Below the pieces are notes generated by a model. That model was not told the DNA's origin and made no database searches. It saw only the letters and a list, made by a program, of their open reading frames with translations. Shown here in pieces: positions 19,673 to 27,888 of a stretch of DNA of 64,000 nt. This DNA is from Bradyrhizobium commune. Its GTDB lineage: Bacteria; Pseudomonadota; Alphaproteobacteria; Rhizobiales; Xanthobacteraceae. Where the stretch lies: contig NZ_CP061379.1 in NCBI RefSeq assembly GCF_015624505.1, forward strand, positions 1 through 64,000. Direction: 5' to 3'. The translations under genes and the position numbers were made by a program. Numbering within the stretch: position 1 is the stretch's first letter; the number at the start of each line of letters is the position of its first letter.

Positions 19673-20737
19673 CTAGGCCGCATCGGCCTTGAGCCGCCGG
19701 TATTCCGTCGGCGTCACGCCGGTGACCGCCTTGAAGGCGCGGTTGAACGGGCCGAGCGACTGGAAGCCGGCATCCATCGCGATGGTGATGACGGGAACTT
19801 CGGCCTGCGACGGATCGGCGAGCGCGGCTTTGGCTTCCTCGATCCGGTGGTTGTTGAGGAACACATTGAAGTTGCGGTAGCCGAGCCGCTGGTTGATCAG
19901 CCGCCGCAGCCGGTATTCCGGGATTCCGAGCTTTGTGGCAAGCGTGCCGATGCTGATGTTGTCGTGACGATAGATGCGCTCGTCGGCCATCAGCCGCATC
20001 AGCGCATCGACCAGTTTCTGATCCGCGCTGGAATCCCCGGCAATTGCGGCCGGGGCGGGAAGGCTTGTCACGGCTTCGGCGGGCGCCGGAAACAAGTCCG
20101 CAGCATTGACCTGCATCATCGCATAGCAGATCGCGGCGACGAGACCGGCAAGAATGGCCGCGTTCACGACATTGGCGATCGCGGCGTCATCCCTGCCCCA
20201 TATCGATATCTGCAGCAGCACATTGACGCCGCCATAGAGCAAGGCTGCGCTGACGATGAAAATCCGCAAATTACGCCGGCGCTCGACCAGATCGGCCGAC
20301 CAGGAGATGATGGTCTGGGCTATCGCCAGCACGATAAAGCAAAGCGCCAGCAGATTGACCGCGATGATCGCCGGCCGGCCGTGGACCGCCGGCGCGATCC
20401 ACATGCAACTGACAAAACTGTAGGCCGAGACCGCCGCCCAGATCAGCGCGTGCCACCAGCGCGGCACGAATGAATCGTCGAGCAACGCGCGCGTGAACAG
20501 CCACAGCACCACGGCATCGCCGGTCGACAGCGCGATCAGCGGCGCATGCCATATCGAGACCGGCGCGGTCGAGCCGATCTCCGAGGTGACGGCGTGGGCG
20601 ATGGTCCCCAGCGCCAGCGCAATGGTGAGGCGTCCCGCCACGCTATGGCGGAAGTCGCGCAACAGCGAGGCCGCCAGCACCAGCAGCAGGGCCACGGTCG
20701 CGGCACGCAATGCGAGATCGATCGAAGCAAGTGACAT
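19673..20737 (-). CDS. Membrane-anchored AraC-family transcriptional regulator
   Basis: A 354-residue regulator with an N-terminal membrane domain and a C-terminal AraC-type double helix-turn-helix. The first 210 residues contain about six or seven hydrophobic segments, starting SLASIDLALRAATVALLLVL. A linker of about 40 residues follows, then the DNA-binding part from about 250 with RHDNISIGTLATKLGIPEYRLRR and AMDAGFQSLGPFNRAFKAVTG. This architecture places a DNA-binding domain at the inner membrane, so it may sense envelope signals. The serine hydrolase directly downstream is a plausible target, but no operator could be defined. Confidence 0.88.
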   Translation of the reverse strand: MSLASIDLALRAATVALLLVLAASLLRDFRHSVAGRLTIALALGTIAHAVTSEIGSTAPVSIWHAPLIALSTGDAVVLWLFTRALLDDSFVPRWWHALIWAAVSAYSFVSCMWIAPAVHGRPAIIAVNLLALCFIVLAIAQTIISWSADLVERRRNLRIFIVSAALLYGGVNVLLQISIWGRDDAAIANVVNAAILAGLVAAICYAMMQVNAADLFPAPAEAVTSLPAPAAIAGDSSADQKLVDALMRLMADERIYRHDNISIGTLATKLGIPEYRLRRLINQRLGYRNFNVFLNNHRIEEAKAALADPSQAEVPVITIAMDAGFQSLGPFNRAFKAVTGVTPTEYRRLKADAA

Positions 20738-20774
20738 GGATATCTTCTAATTCAGATCACGTTTCCGTTCAATT

Positions 20775-21344
20775 TTACGATTGCATCCACACGGCGCGCG
20801 ATGTGATCCAGGCGTCGGCAGGCTTGCCGAACAGATCGATCTCGCGATCCTTCCGCGCACCGAGCTTGCGCGCCACGGCTTGCGACGGCGCATTCACGCT
20901 TTCGATACAGTGCATGATCTCGTCGATCTCAAAACTGTCGAAGGTCCAGTCGATCGATGCGCGGGCCGCCTCCACCGCGTAGCCTTTGCCGCGAAATTCG
21001 CGGGCTATGCCCCAGCCGACCTCAAAACCCGGCCAGCTTGGCGGGCACCACGGGCCAACCCGACCGACATAATTGCCGCTCGACTTTTCCTCGACCACGA
21101 ACATGCCAAAGCCGTGGAGCGCCCAGTGCCCGGAGATCACAGCCGCGTTGCGCCAGCCGGCGATTTCGGTGGTGACAGGTTTGCCGTCGGCTGCGATGAA
21201 ACGCGCGGTGCCGGGGTCGCTCAGCATTGCGGAATTGGGCGCGACGTCGCTGGCGCGCCACGGGCGCAGGAGAAGACGTTCCGTCTCGATTTGGGGGCCT
21301 GTGACCTCGAGCAATCTGGCGCCGGGCTTGAGCGGCGGAATCAT
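20775..21344 (-). CDS. GNAT family N-acetyltransferase
   Basis: A 189-residue acetyl-CoA-dependent acetyltransferase of the RimJ/RimL-like subgroup. TERLLLRPWRASD at the N-terminus is typical of this subgroup. EVGWGIAREFRGKGYAVEAARA matches the acetyl-CoA-binding V motif with the (R/Q)xxGxG/A pyrophosphate loop near 115-130, followed by CIESVNAPSQAVARKLGA. The substrate is unknown; members acetylate ribosomal protein N-termini, antibiotics or small molecules. It is divergent from the pirin gene. Confidence 0.88.
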   Translation of the reverse strand: MIPPLKPGARLLEVTGPQIETERLLLRPWRASDVAPNSAMLSDPGTARFIAADGKPVTTEIAGWRNAAVISGHWALHGFGMFVVEEKSSGNYVGRVGPWCPPSWPGFEVGWGIAREFRGKGYAVEAARASIDWTFDSFEIDEIMHCIESVNAPSQAVARKLGARKDREIDLFGKPADAWITSRAVWMQS

Positions 21345-21408
21345 CGGTCGTCTCCCGTTCCCATCATTGTTCTGCTACGATCATACCAGCAAGAAACAGG
21401 AGTCCACC

Positions 21409-22326
21409 ATGAGCTGGCAGCCCTCCAACGATCCCGTGCTCGGCGATCCCATGTCCTGCGATGCGCTCGATCTCGTCATCGTGCCGCGCACCCGCGACCT
21501 CGGCGACGGATTCGAGGTGCGCCGCGCACTGCCGCACGGCAAACGGCAGATGGTCGGGCCCTTCATCTTCTTCGATCATTTCGGCCCGGTGCAGTTCGTC
21601 TCCGGCAAGGGCATGGACGTGCGGCCGCATCCGCATATCGGGCTTGCCACCGTCACCTATCTCTTCGACGGCTCCATCATGCATCGCGACAGCGAGGGCA
21701 ACGTGCAGGAGATCGCGCCCGGCGCGATGAATTTGATGACGGCCGGCCGCGGCATCGCCCATTCCGAGCGCACGCCGGACGCGCAGCGCACCTCCGGCCA
21801 GAAGATGCTCGGCCTGCAAAGCTGGATCGCGCTGCCGGCCGGCTCGGAAGAGATCGATCCCTCGTTCCAGCACTATGGCGCGGGCGATCTGCCGATGATC
21901 TCCGAACGCGATTTCACCGCGCGCGTGATCGCGGGCTCGTCGTTCGGCATCACCTCGCCGGTATCGATGGTCTCGCCCTGGTTCTACACCGAGGTCACGG
22001 CGGTGGCCGGCGCGAGCGTGCCGCTCGACCCCGATCACGAAGAGCGTGCGATCTATGTGGTCGACGGCGAGGTCGAGATCGCGAACGAGCGCTATGAGGG
22101 GCCGCGGCTGCTGATCTTCCGCCCCGGCGACCGCATCACCGTGAAGGCACTCAAGGCCACGCGGATGATGTTTCTCGGCGGCGATGCACTGGAAGGCCCG
22201 CGCCACATCTGGTGGAATTTCGTCTCCTCCAGCAAGGAGCGGATCGAGCAGGCCAAGCAGGACTGGAAAACCGGCCGCTTCGCCGCGGTTCCGCAGGAAC
22301 ATGAGTTCATTCCGCTGCCGGAATAG
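21409..22326 (+). CDS. Pirin family protein
   Basis: A bicupin protein of the pirin family, 305 residues. The metal site is visible as RPHPHIGLATVTYL with a following HRDSEG in the N-terminal cupin; these hold the conserved His and Glu ligands. Bacterial pirins such as YhhW act as quercetin dioxygenases and others modulate enzymes or redox responses, so the role is open. ATG 21409 is used because AGGAG precedes it and the protein starts as homologues do (MSWQPSNDPV). A much longer open frame extends upstream but overlaps the acetyltransferase promoter and coding strand. Confidence 0.92.
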   Translation: MSWQPSNDPVLGDPMSCDALDLVIVPRTRDLGDGFEVRRALPHGKRQMVGPFIFFDHFGPVQFVSGKGMDVRPHPHIGLATVTYLFDGSIMHRDSEGNVQEIAPGAMNLMTAGRGIAHSERTPDAQRTSGQKMLGLQSWIALPAGSEEIDPSFQHYGAGDLPMISERDFTARVIAGSSFGITSPVSMVSPWFYTEVTAVAGASVPLDPDHEERAIYVVDGEVEIANERYEGPRLLIFRPGDRITVKALKATRMMFLGGDALEGPRHIWWNFVSSSKERIEQAKQDWKTGRFAAVPQEHEFIPLPE

Positions 22327-22389
22327 GTTAATCCGGTGTCCGGTCGCACTCTCGGGCGCGGCCGGATATCCTGTCTCAAGGCTCTGCCA

Positions 22390-23304
22390 ATGACCACCAT
22401 GCTCTCCAGCGACCTGCCCCTGACCAAGATCGGGCGCGGCAAGGTGCGCGACATCTACGCCGTCGACGACGACCGCCTGCTGCTGCTCACCACCGACCGC
22501 ATCAGTGCCTTCGACGTCGTGATGGGCGAGACCATCCCGATGAAGGGCGCAGTACTCACGCAGATCAGCGCGTACTGGTTCAACAAGCTCGAAGGCATCG
22601 TGCCGCACCACATGATCAGTGCCGATACCGACGAGATCATCGCGGCCGTGCCGGCGTTGAAGCCGCACCGCGCCGAGATCCTCGGCCGTGCCATGCTCTC
22701 CCGCCGCACCACCGTGTTCCCGATCGAATGCGTGATCCGCGGCTATCTCTCCGGCTCGGCCTGGAAGGAATATGCCGGCTCCGGCACGCTCGCCGGCGAG
22801 AAGCTGAAGGCCGGCCTCGTCGAGAGCGAGAAGCTCGAGCCGGCGATCTTCAGCCCGGCAACCAAGGCCGAGACCGGCCACGACGAGAACATCACCATCG
22901 CGAAGATGCGCGAGGCCGTCGGCGACGAGACAGCCTATACGCTCGAGAGCATGACGCGCGCGATCTACACGCTCGGCGAGGAGCTGGCCCGCGAGCAGGG
23001 CATCATCATCGCCGACACCAAGTTCGAGTTCGGCCGCGACAAGGACGGCCGCATCATCCTGATCGACGAGGTGATGACGCCGGATAGTTCGCGCTTCTGG
23101 GCGGTCGACACCTACAAGCCCGGCCAGCCGCAGGCGAGTTTTGATAAGCAGCCGTTGCGCGATTATCTCGACATCGAGCGCCGCGCCGGCCGCTGGAACG
23201 GCGACGCCCCGCCACCGCCGCTGCCGGCAAGCGTCGTCGATGCGACCAGCAAGCGGTATCTGGAGGCATATCGGCGGGTGACGGGGACAGAGCTGAAGAT
23301 TTAA
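22390..23304 (+). CDS. purC: Phosphoribosylaminoimidazole-succinocarboxamide synthase (SAICAR synthetase)
   Basis: PurC joins CAIR and aspartate with ATP to make SAICAR in purine biosynthesis. The 304-residue protein shows [16 protein letters not shown] at the N-terminus, [13 protein letters not shown], the [12 protein letters not shown] substrate loop near 120, and [12 protein letters not shown] plus [12 protein letters not shown] toward the end. ATG 22390 is selected; an in-frame ATG 54 bp upstream lacks family support. It is separate from the other pur genes. The type is the roughly 300-residue form common in alphaproteobacteria for a second purC. Confidence 0.94.
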   Translation: MTTMLSSDLPLTKIGRGKVRDIYAVDDDRLLLLTTDRISAFDVVMGETIPMKGAVLTQISAYWFNKLEGIVPHHMISADTDEIIAAVPALKPHRAEILGRAMLSRRTTVFPIECVIRGYLSGSAWKEYAGSGTLAGEKLKAGLVESEKLEPAIFSPATKAETGHDENITIAKMREAVGDETAYTLESMTRAIYTLGEELAREQGIIIADTKFEFGRDKDGRIILIDEVMTPDSSRFWAVDTYKPGQPQASFDKQPLRDYLDIERRAGRWNGDAPPPPLPASVVDATSKRYLEAYRRVTGTELKI

Positions 23305-23319
23305 GCCCGGTTCCTAATA

Positions 23320-23446
23320 GTCGTCCGGGCGAAGGCCGGGACCCATACCGCGGAATCTATCGATTGCGGATGGTAGGCGTACCGAACTCCGAATCTTCGC
23401 CAAACTCCTCCCTGGGGTTATGGATCCCGGCCTTCGCCGGGACGAC
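23320..23446. repeat. Palindromic intergenic element, GTCGTCCGGGCGAAGGCC family
   Basis: Left arm TCGTCCGGGCGAAGGCCGGG at 23321-23340 continuing ACCCAT, and right arm ATGGATCCCGGCCTTCGCCG at 23420-23439 continuing GGACGA, are inverted copies around a 73-bp spacer. The 282-bp purC-SulP gap holds this element and an A/T-rich stretch likely to carry the SulP promoter. Confidence 0.85.
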
Positions 23447-23586
23447 ACCGCATGTACGGTGAGGATTTCGGCTTTTCCGTCAACCATATGATTGACCGTT
23501 CACACGCAAACCGCAGCAAAACTGTCGGATACTTCATATTTGCAAGAATTCTGTTGCGCTAGGCTCGCACTCGTCTACCTCTCCGG

Positions 23587-25833
23587 ATGGGAATTTTCAT
23601 GAGCGAGTGTCACGGCGTGACAGATCCTGCAATTGGGTTCGATCCGGTCACCAGGGTCAATCCGTCCGTCAAGCATGCGCTGAATGATATGCTGGGGGGA
23701 GGGGCTGCGAGCATCCTCACCGTCACGTTCGGGCTGTCCTATTCGCTGCTGATCTTCGCCGGCCCGCTCTCGCCCTATCTGTCCTACGGCATCGCTGCGA
23801 CCTTCATCAGCTCGGCGGTGCTCGCCGCCGTGATCGGCCTCGGCAGCTCACTGCCTTTCGCAATTGCCGCTCCCGACAGCTCGACCGCGGCCGTGACCGG
23901 AATTCTGGCGGCCTCGCTGGTCGAGCACATCGAAGCGGCCAACCCATCGGCGCCCATGCTCTCGCCGGTCCTGATCACGCTCGGCCTGTCGACCGTGCTC
24001 ACCGGCGTAGTGCTGTGCGGGCTGGGCCTGACGCGGATGGGCCGCGCCATTCGCTATGTGCCCTATCCCGTGGTCGGCGGCTTCCTCGGCGCGACCGGAC
24101 TGCTCATCGCCATGGGCGCGGTCCGGGTCATCACCAACACCCCCGTGCGGTTCACGGCGCTTCCGCGCTTTGCCAACGGCACCACGCTCTTGGAGCTGGG
24201 TGCCGCCTGCGCCATGGCGCTGGTGCTGTACCTGACCTGGCACCGCTCGCGGAACCCGTTCGCGCTGCCGATCATTCTGATCACCGGCGTGATCACGGCG
24301 CATCTGGCATTCTGGATCTCGGGCGTTTCCCTCGATGAGGCTCACAGCCTGGGCTGGACGTTTCAGCCGCCCCCGCCTGCGGCGTTCATGCTGCCCTGGC
24401 ACACCGACGATCTCGCCAATTATCCCTGGTTTGCCGTGCCGGACCTGCTCGGCAATCTCGTTGCCGTCATCTTCGTCACCGCATCGAGCACGCTGTTCAA
24501 CACCACCGGCATCGAGGTCGCCTTGCACCGCGAAGCCAATCTGGAGCGTGAGCTGAACGTCACGGGCGCGGCCAACATCCTCACCGGCGTGCTCGGCGGC
24601 TACACCGGCTGTAGCTCGATCAGCCGCTCGATCCTCAACTTCTCCAGCGGCGGCCGCGGACGGCTGTCCGGCCTCACCGCCTCGGCGCTGTCGCTTTTGA
24701 TGCTCGCGGTCGCGCCCGAGCTGCTCGGCTTCATTCCGAAATTCGTGCTCGGCGGCCTGCTGCTCTATCTCGGCGCCGACCAGCTGCACAAATGGATCAT
24801 CGAGTCGCGCAAGCGGCTTTCGAAGCTCGAATATCTGTCGCTGGTCGCCATTATCGCGATCATCGTCGTCTGGGGTTTCGTGCCGGGCATCCTGATCGGC
24901 GTGATCATCGGCTGCGCGACCTTTGCGTTCAGCGCGGCGCGGGTCGAATCGATCAAATACAGCTTTGATGGCTCCGAATATCGCTCCTCGCTCGACCGCT
25001 CGCGCGACGACCAGGAGGTGCTGCTGGCCCATGGCGGCAAGATCCAGGGCCTCAATCTCCAGAGCTATCTGTTCTTCGGCTCCGCCAACCGGCTCTACCA
25101 GCACGTCAAGCAGCTGCTCCACGAGCGGCCGGAATGCCGCTATCTGCTGTTCGACTTCAAGCTCGTCACCGGCGTCGACTCCTCCGCGGCCTATAGCTTT
25201 GCGCAGATCAAACGCAGCGCAGGCGATCTCGGTGTCGAACTGATCCTGGTGCATCTGTCGGCGGCGGCCGAGAAGGTGCTGCGCTCCAGCGACTTCGTCG
25301 GCGAGGGCGTCACCATCATTCCCGAGCTCGATCGCGCACTGGAATGGTGCGAGAACGAGCTCATCTCGCAACATCAGGGGCTAGCGCAGGAAGAGGCCAG
25401 CCTGCGCGACTGGTTCACCGGGATTCTCGACAGCGAGCATGACGCCGACGAGCTGATCCGCCGCTGCCAGCGCCTCGAGGTCGAGGCCGGCGAGATCATC
25501 GTGCAGGCCGGCGATCCCGCCGATTCCATGCACTTCATCCTCGACGGCCGCGTCGGCATCATGGTGCCTGCCGAGGAAGACCGCACCACGCGCGTGCGCA
25601 GCCTCGGACGCTACACCACGATCGGCGAAATGGGCCTGGTGTCACAGACCCCGCGCTCAGCCACCATCCAGGCCGAGGTCGACAGCGTGCTCTACGTGCT
25701 GAACACGCTCCAGTTCGATGAGATCAAGGAAGAAGATCCCGCGCTCAGCCACAAGCTCCTGACCTATTTCGTGTCGGTCATGGCGGAGCGGCTGACCTTT
25801 GCGAACCGGACGATCGCGGTGTTGCGGCGTTGA
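23587..25833 (+). CDS. SulP/SLC26 transporter fused to STAS and cyclic-nucleotide-binding domains
   Basis: An inner-membrane anion transporter of the SulP/SLC26 family, 748 residues. The membrane domain (about 30-460) has ten or more hydrophobic segments, including the NILTGVLGGYTGCSSISRSILNFSSGGRGRLSG region. A STAS domain spans about 476-593, with LLFDFKLVTGVDSSAAYSFAQIKR where anti-sigma antagonists carry the regulatory Ser. A cNMP-binding-like domain spans about 628-740 (VQAGDPADSMHFILDGRVGI, GEMGLVSQTPRSATIQAE). The start could also be ATG 23599. The substrate could be sulfate, bicarbonate or a dicarboxylate; the triple-domain layout suggests regulation by a cyclic nucleotide. Confidence 0.92.
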   Translation: MGIFMSECHGVTDPAIGFDPVTRVNPSVKHALNDMLGGGAASILTVTFGLSYSLLIFAGPLSPYLSYGIAATFISSAVLAAVIGLGSSLPFAIAAPDSSTAAVTGILAASLVEHIEAANPSAPMLSPVLITLGLSTVLTGVVLCGLGLTRMGRAIRYVPYPVVGGFLGATGLLIAMGAVRVITNTPVRFTALPRFANGTTLLELGAACAMALVLYLTWHRSRNPFALPIILITGVITAHLAFWISGVSLDEAHSLGWTFQPPPPAAFMLPWHTDDLANYPWFAVPDLLGNLVAVIFVTASSTLFNTTGIEVALHREANLERELNVTGAANILTGVLGGYTGCSSISRSILNFSSGGRGRLSGLTASALSLLMLAVAPELLGFIPKFVLGGLLLYLGADQLHKWIIESRKRLSKLEYLSLVAIIAIIVVWGFVPGILIGVIIGCATFAFSAARVESIKYSFDGSEYRSSLDRSRDDQEVLLAHGGKIQGLNLQSYLFFGSANRLYQHVKQLLHERPECRYLLFDFKLVTGVDSSAAYSFAQIKRSAGDLGVELILVHLSAAAEKVLRSSDFVGEGVTIIPELDRALEWCENELISQHQGLAQEEASLRDWFTGILDSEHDADELIRRCQRLEVEAGEIIVQAGDPADSMHFILDGRVGIMVPAEEDRTTRVRSLGRYTTIGEMGLVSQTPRSATIQAEVDSVLYVLNTLQFDEIKEEDPALSHKLLTYFVSVMAERLTFANRTIAVLRR

Positions 25834-25840
25834 TCTCTGC

Positions 25841-25925
25841 GTGGCCCGGATGGAGCAGTGCGCAATCCGGGATCGTGCCACGCGCGACGGCGGCCCCGGA
25901 TTACGCTGCGCTCCATCCGGACTAC
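25841..25925. repeat. Palindromic intergenic element, GCCCGGATGGAGC family
   Basis: GTGGCCCGGATGGAGCAGTG (25841-25860) continuing CGCAATCCGGG is inverted against CCCGGATTACGCTGCGCTCC (25894-25913) continuing ATCCGGACTAC. It lies between convergent genes. Confidence 0.85.
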
Positions 25926-25992
25926 AAGGCTCAGGCGGCAGATCGCCGGACAGAGAGCGCGCAGGCGCCTCGAACGCCTCGGGGATGGCGGC

Positions 25993-26880
25993 CTATTTGT
26001 TCGACAATGTGTCGCGGACCATCATGGCCAGGCTGCTCGCGGCGACACCTAGCAATTTCTCCGTGTCGCCGGCATCGACCAGAAGCGGCTTCTCGAACAA
26101 ATAGGACATCTCGATTCCCTCGTGGAAACCGATACTTTCGAGATCGGCTGGCGTGAGCTGAAGCAGGTTCGGAACGTCGATCTTCAGCGCGGCCGCGAAG
26201 GCCTGCACCAGATCACGAACGGATGCGTGCTGCGACGGCACGTGAAATGCGCGGCCCCACGCCCCGGCGAAGCGCGATGCCGCAACCAGCGTCTTCGCCG
26301 TGTCCTTGGTGAAAGACCAGGCGTGAGGCACATCCGGGTTGCCCAGGAAGGAGACGGGCTCCTTCTTCAGCAGCGCGGGCAAGGCCAGCAGCGAGAAATA
26401 CGCGACTGCTCCGTCACCCAGATAGTCGCTGGCTCGGACCTCGAGAACAGGCACCTCCGATCGCGCGGCGCGCTGCCACATGATGTGCCTGGTCGCGCCC
26501 TTTCTCGTGGTCGGATCCGGCTCGAGATCGGGCGTCAGGGGACCCGCGGCATGCTCGCCGTAACAGTAGATGTTGCCGAGCACGACCAGCCGGGCACCGA
26601 CCCGTTCGGCGGCCTTGACCGTTCCGTCGATGATCGGAAAGAAGTCGGTCGGCCACCGATGGTAGGCGGCCATGGCGCACATGAAGATCGCATCCGCGCC
26701 CTTGCTGATTGCGGCGAGCTGCGCGGCATCGGTGGCATCCGCCGAAACCGTGCGCGCATCTCCTGCATCGAGTGCTCCGGCGTTTCTGCTGGTCAGGACA
26801 ACGCTATGTCCTTCCGCCGCCAGAAGACGAGCGGTCTCGCGTCCGACGGGGCCGGCTCCGACAATCACGTAATGGCTCAT
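25993..26880 (-). CDS. NAD(P)-binding epimerase/reductase-like protein
   Basis: A 295-residue Rossmann-fold protein of the extended short-chain dehydrogenase / NAD-dependent epimerase group. The nucleotide-binding loop is YVIVGAGPVGRETARLLAAEG at residues 4-24 (GxGxxG). The catalytic YxxxK is not evident: GNIYCYGE precedes the substrate domain with no Lys four residues on, so it may be an atypical member. It is divergent from an AraC regulator, with a 13-bp tandem repeat between them, and is a likely target of that regulator. Confidence 0.87.
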   Translation of the reverse strand: MSHYVIVGAGPVGRETARLLAAEGHSVVLTSRNAGALDAGDARTVSADATDAAQLAAISKGADAIFMCAMAAYHRWPTDFFPIIDGTVKAAERVGARLVVLGNIYCYGEHAAGPLTPDLEPDPTTRKGATRHIMWQRAARSEVPVLEVRASDYLGDGAVAYFSLLALPALLKKEPVSFLGNPDVPHAWSFTKDTAKTLVAASRFAGAWGRAFHVPSQHASVRDLVQAFAAALKIDVPNLLQLTPADLESIGFHEGIEMSYLFEKPLLVDAGDTEKLLGVAASSLAMMVRDTLSNK

Positions 26881-26974
26881 TTTGCATCCTCATGTGTCAC
26901 AAAGCGACAGATGAGTTCTTTGACGTCGGCACCGTTGAAAATCGCGCATGATCCGCCAAATATCGATCACGTTC

Positions 26975-27049
26975 CGCCAAGACCTGCCGCCAAGACCTGC
27001 CGCCAAGACCTGCCGCCAAGACCTGCTGCCAAGACCTGCTGCCAAGACT
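26975..27049. repeat. Tandem repeat, 13-bp unit, about six copies
   Basis: The unit CGCCAAGACCTGC is repeated at 26975, 26988, 27001 and 27014. Two further units starting with T lie at 27027 and 27040, the last one incomplete. It lies between the divergent reductase and AraC genes, immediately before ATG 27064. Because 13 is not a multiple of three, a change of one copy would shift any frame reading through it. Confidence 0.95.
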
Positions 27050-27063
27050 TCGGAGCCCGCCCC

Positions 27064-27876
27064 ATGGGTGATAAATCGCGCTCGGCGCCATCTTCGACCG
27101 GCACGACCGCGGCCGCGATCCGGACCGAGCCTGATTCCGTCGCGCTGGAGCCGATCGGCGATCACCGGATCATCGTCCACCTCAGCCCGGCCACGCAGTC
27201 CTTCTGTCTTGCGACGGGGGACCGGTGTCTGCGTCAGAGCGGCGATATCGATCTGGTTCCATCCGGCGCTATCGGAGGCTTCGTTGCGGAGACGCCCTAT
27301 CAGTCGCTTCAAATCCGGCTCGCGCCCGGCATGCTGGACTATGCCGCGTCCAGAGTCGGACGAACGACGGGCGCCCGGCTCAAGCCGCGTCACCTGCTCC
27401 GGAATGACCGTATCGTTCTCCTCGGACAGGCTCTCGAGAGCGACGTGAGAGCGGGCTCACCGGGAGGTCCCTTGTTCGCCGAGAATGTCGGCATGGCCCT
27501 CGCGGTGGAATTGCTTGGCATGGCGGATGATCCGCCAGATCAAGCCGTCCGGCTCTCGGACGCACAGCTCCAGAGGGTTCTGACCTACATCGATGAAAAT
27601 CTCGACCAGCCGCTCGCCATCGACACTCTCTCTCGCGAGGCCGGCGTCAGCAGCTCACATCTGCGGACCTGGTTCAAGGCGGCGATGGACATCACGATCC
27701 ATCGCTACATCCTGAGACGAAGGGTGGAGCACGCGCGCCAGCTCCTCCTCCAGGGCGATCGCAAGCTCAGCGTCGTCGCCCTGGAAGCAGGCTTCTCACA
27801 TCAATCTCACCTGGCCAAATGGATGCGCCGCGAACTCGGACTCAGTCCGGGCGAGCTGCGTCGAGGCAAGAACTGA
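27064..27876 (+). CDS. AraC-family transcriptional regulator
   Basis: A 270-residue AraC regulator. The N-terminal part (about 30-170) is a cupin-like sensor (HLSPATQSFCLATGDRCLRQSGDIDLVPSG). The C-terminal part has two helix-turn-helix motifs, LAIDTLSREAGVSSSHLRTWFK and SVVALEAGFSHQSHLAKWMRRELGLSPGELRR. ATG 27064 lies just after the tandem repeat; an alternative in-frame ATG at 26911 would add 51 residues, including the translated repeat (PPRPAAKTC units). The divergent NAD(P)-binding gene is its probable partner. The inducer is unknown. Confidence 0.85.
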   Translation: MGDKSRSAPSSTGTTAAAIRTEPDSVALEPIGDHRIIVHLSPATQSFCLATGDRCLRQSGDIDLVPSGAIGGFVAETPYQSLQIRLAPGMLDYAASRVGRTTGARLKPRHLLRNDRIVLLGQALESDVRAGSPGGPLFAENVGMALAVELLGMADDPPDQAVRLSDAQLQRVLTYIDENLDQPLAIDTLSREAGVSSSHLRTWFKAAMDITIHRYILRRRVEHARQLLLQGDRKLSVVALEAGFSHQSHLAKWMRRELGLSPGELRRGKN

Positions 27877-27888
27877 TTCGGCGGCGGC

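Noticed and set aside
19664..19678. Small hairpin GCCTA/TAGGC at the end of the AraC gene
   Set aside because: The stem is only five base pairs and has no T run in the gene's direction.
26122..27063. Long upstream extension of the AraC open frame (to 584 codons)
   Set aside because: Most of it runs antisense to the NAD(P)-binding gene, which has a clear GxGxxG motif. Only the short alternative from 26911 merits consideration.
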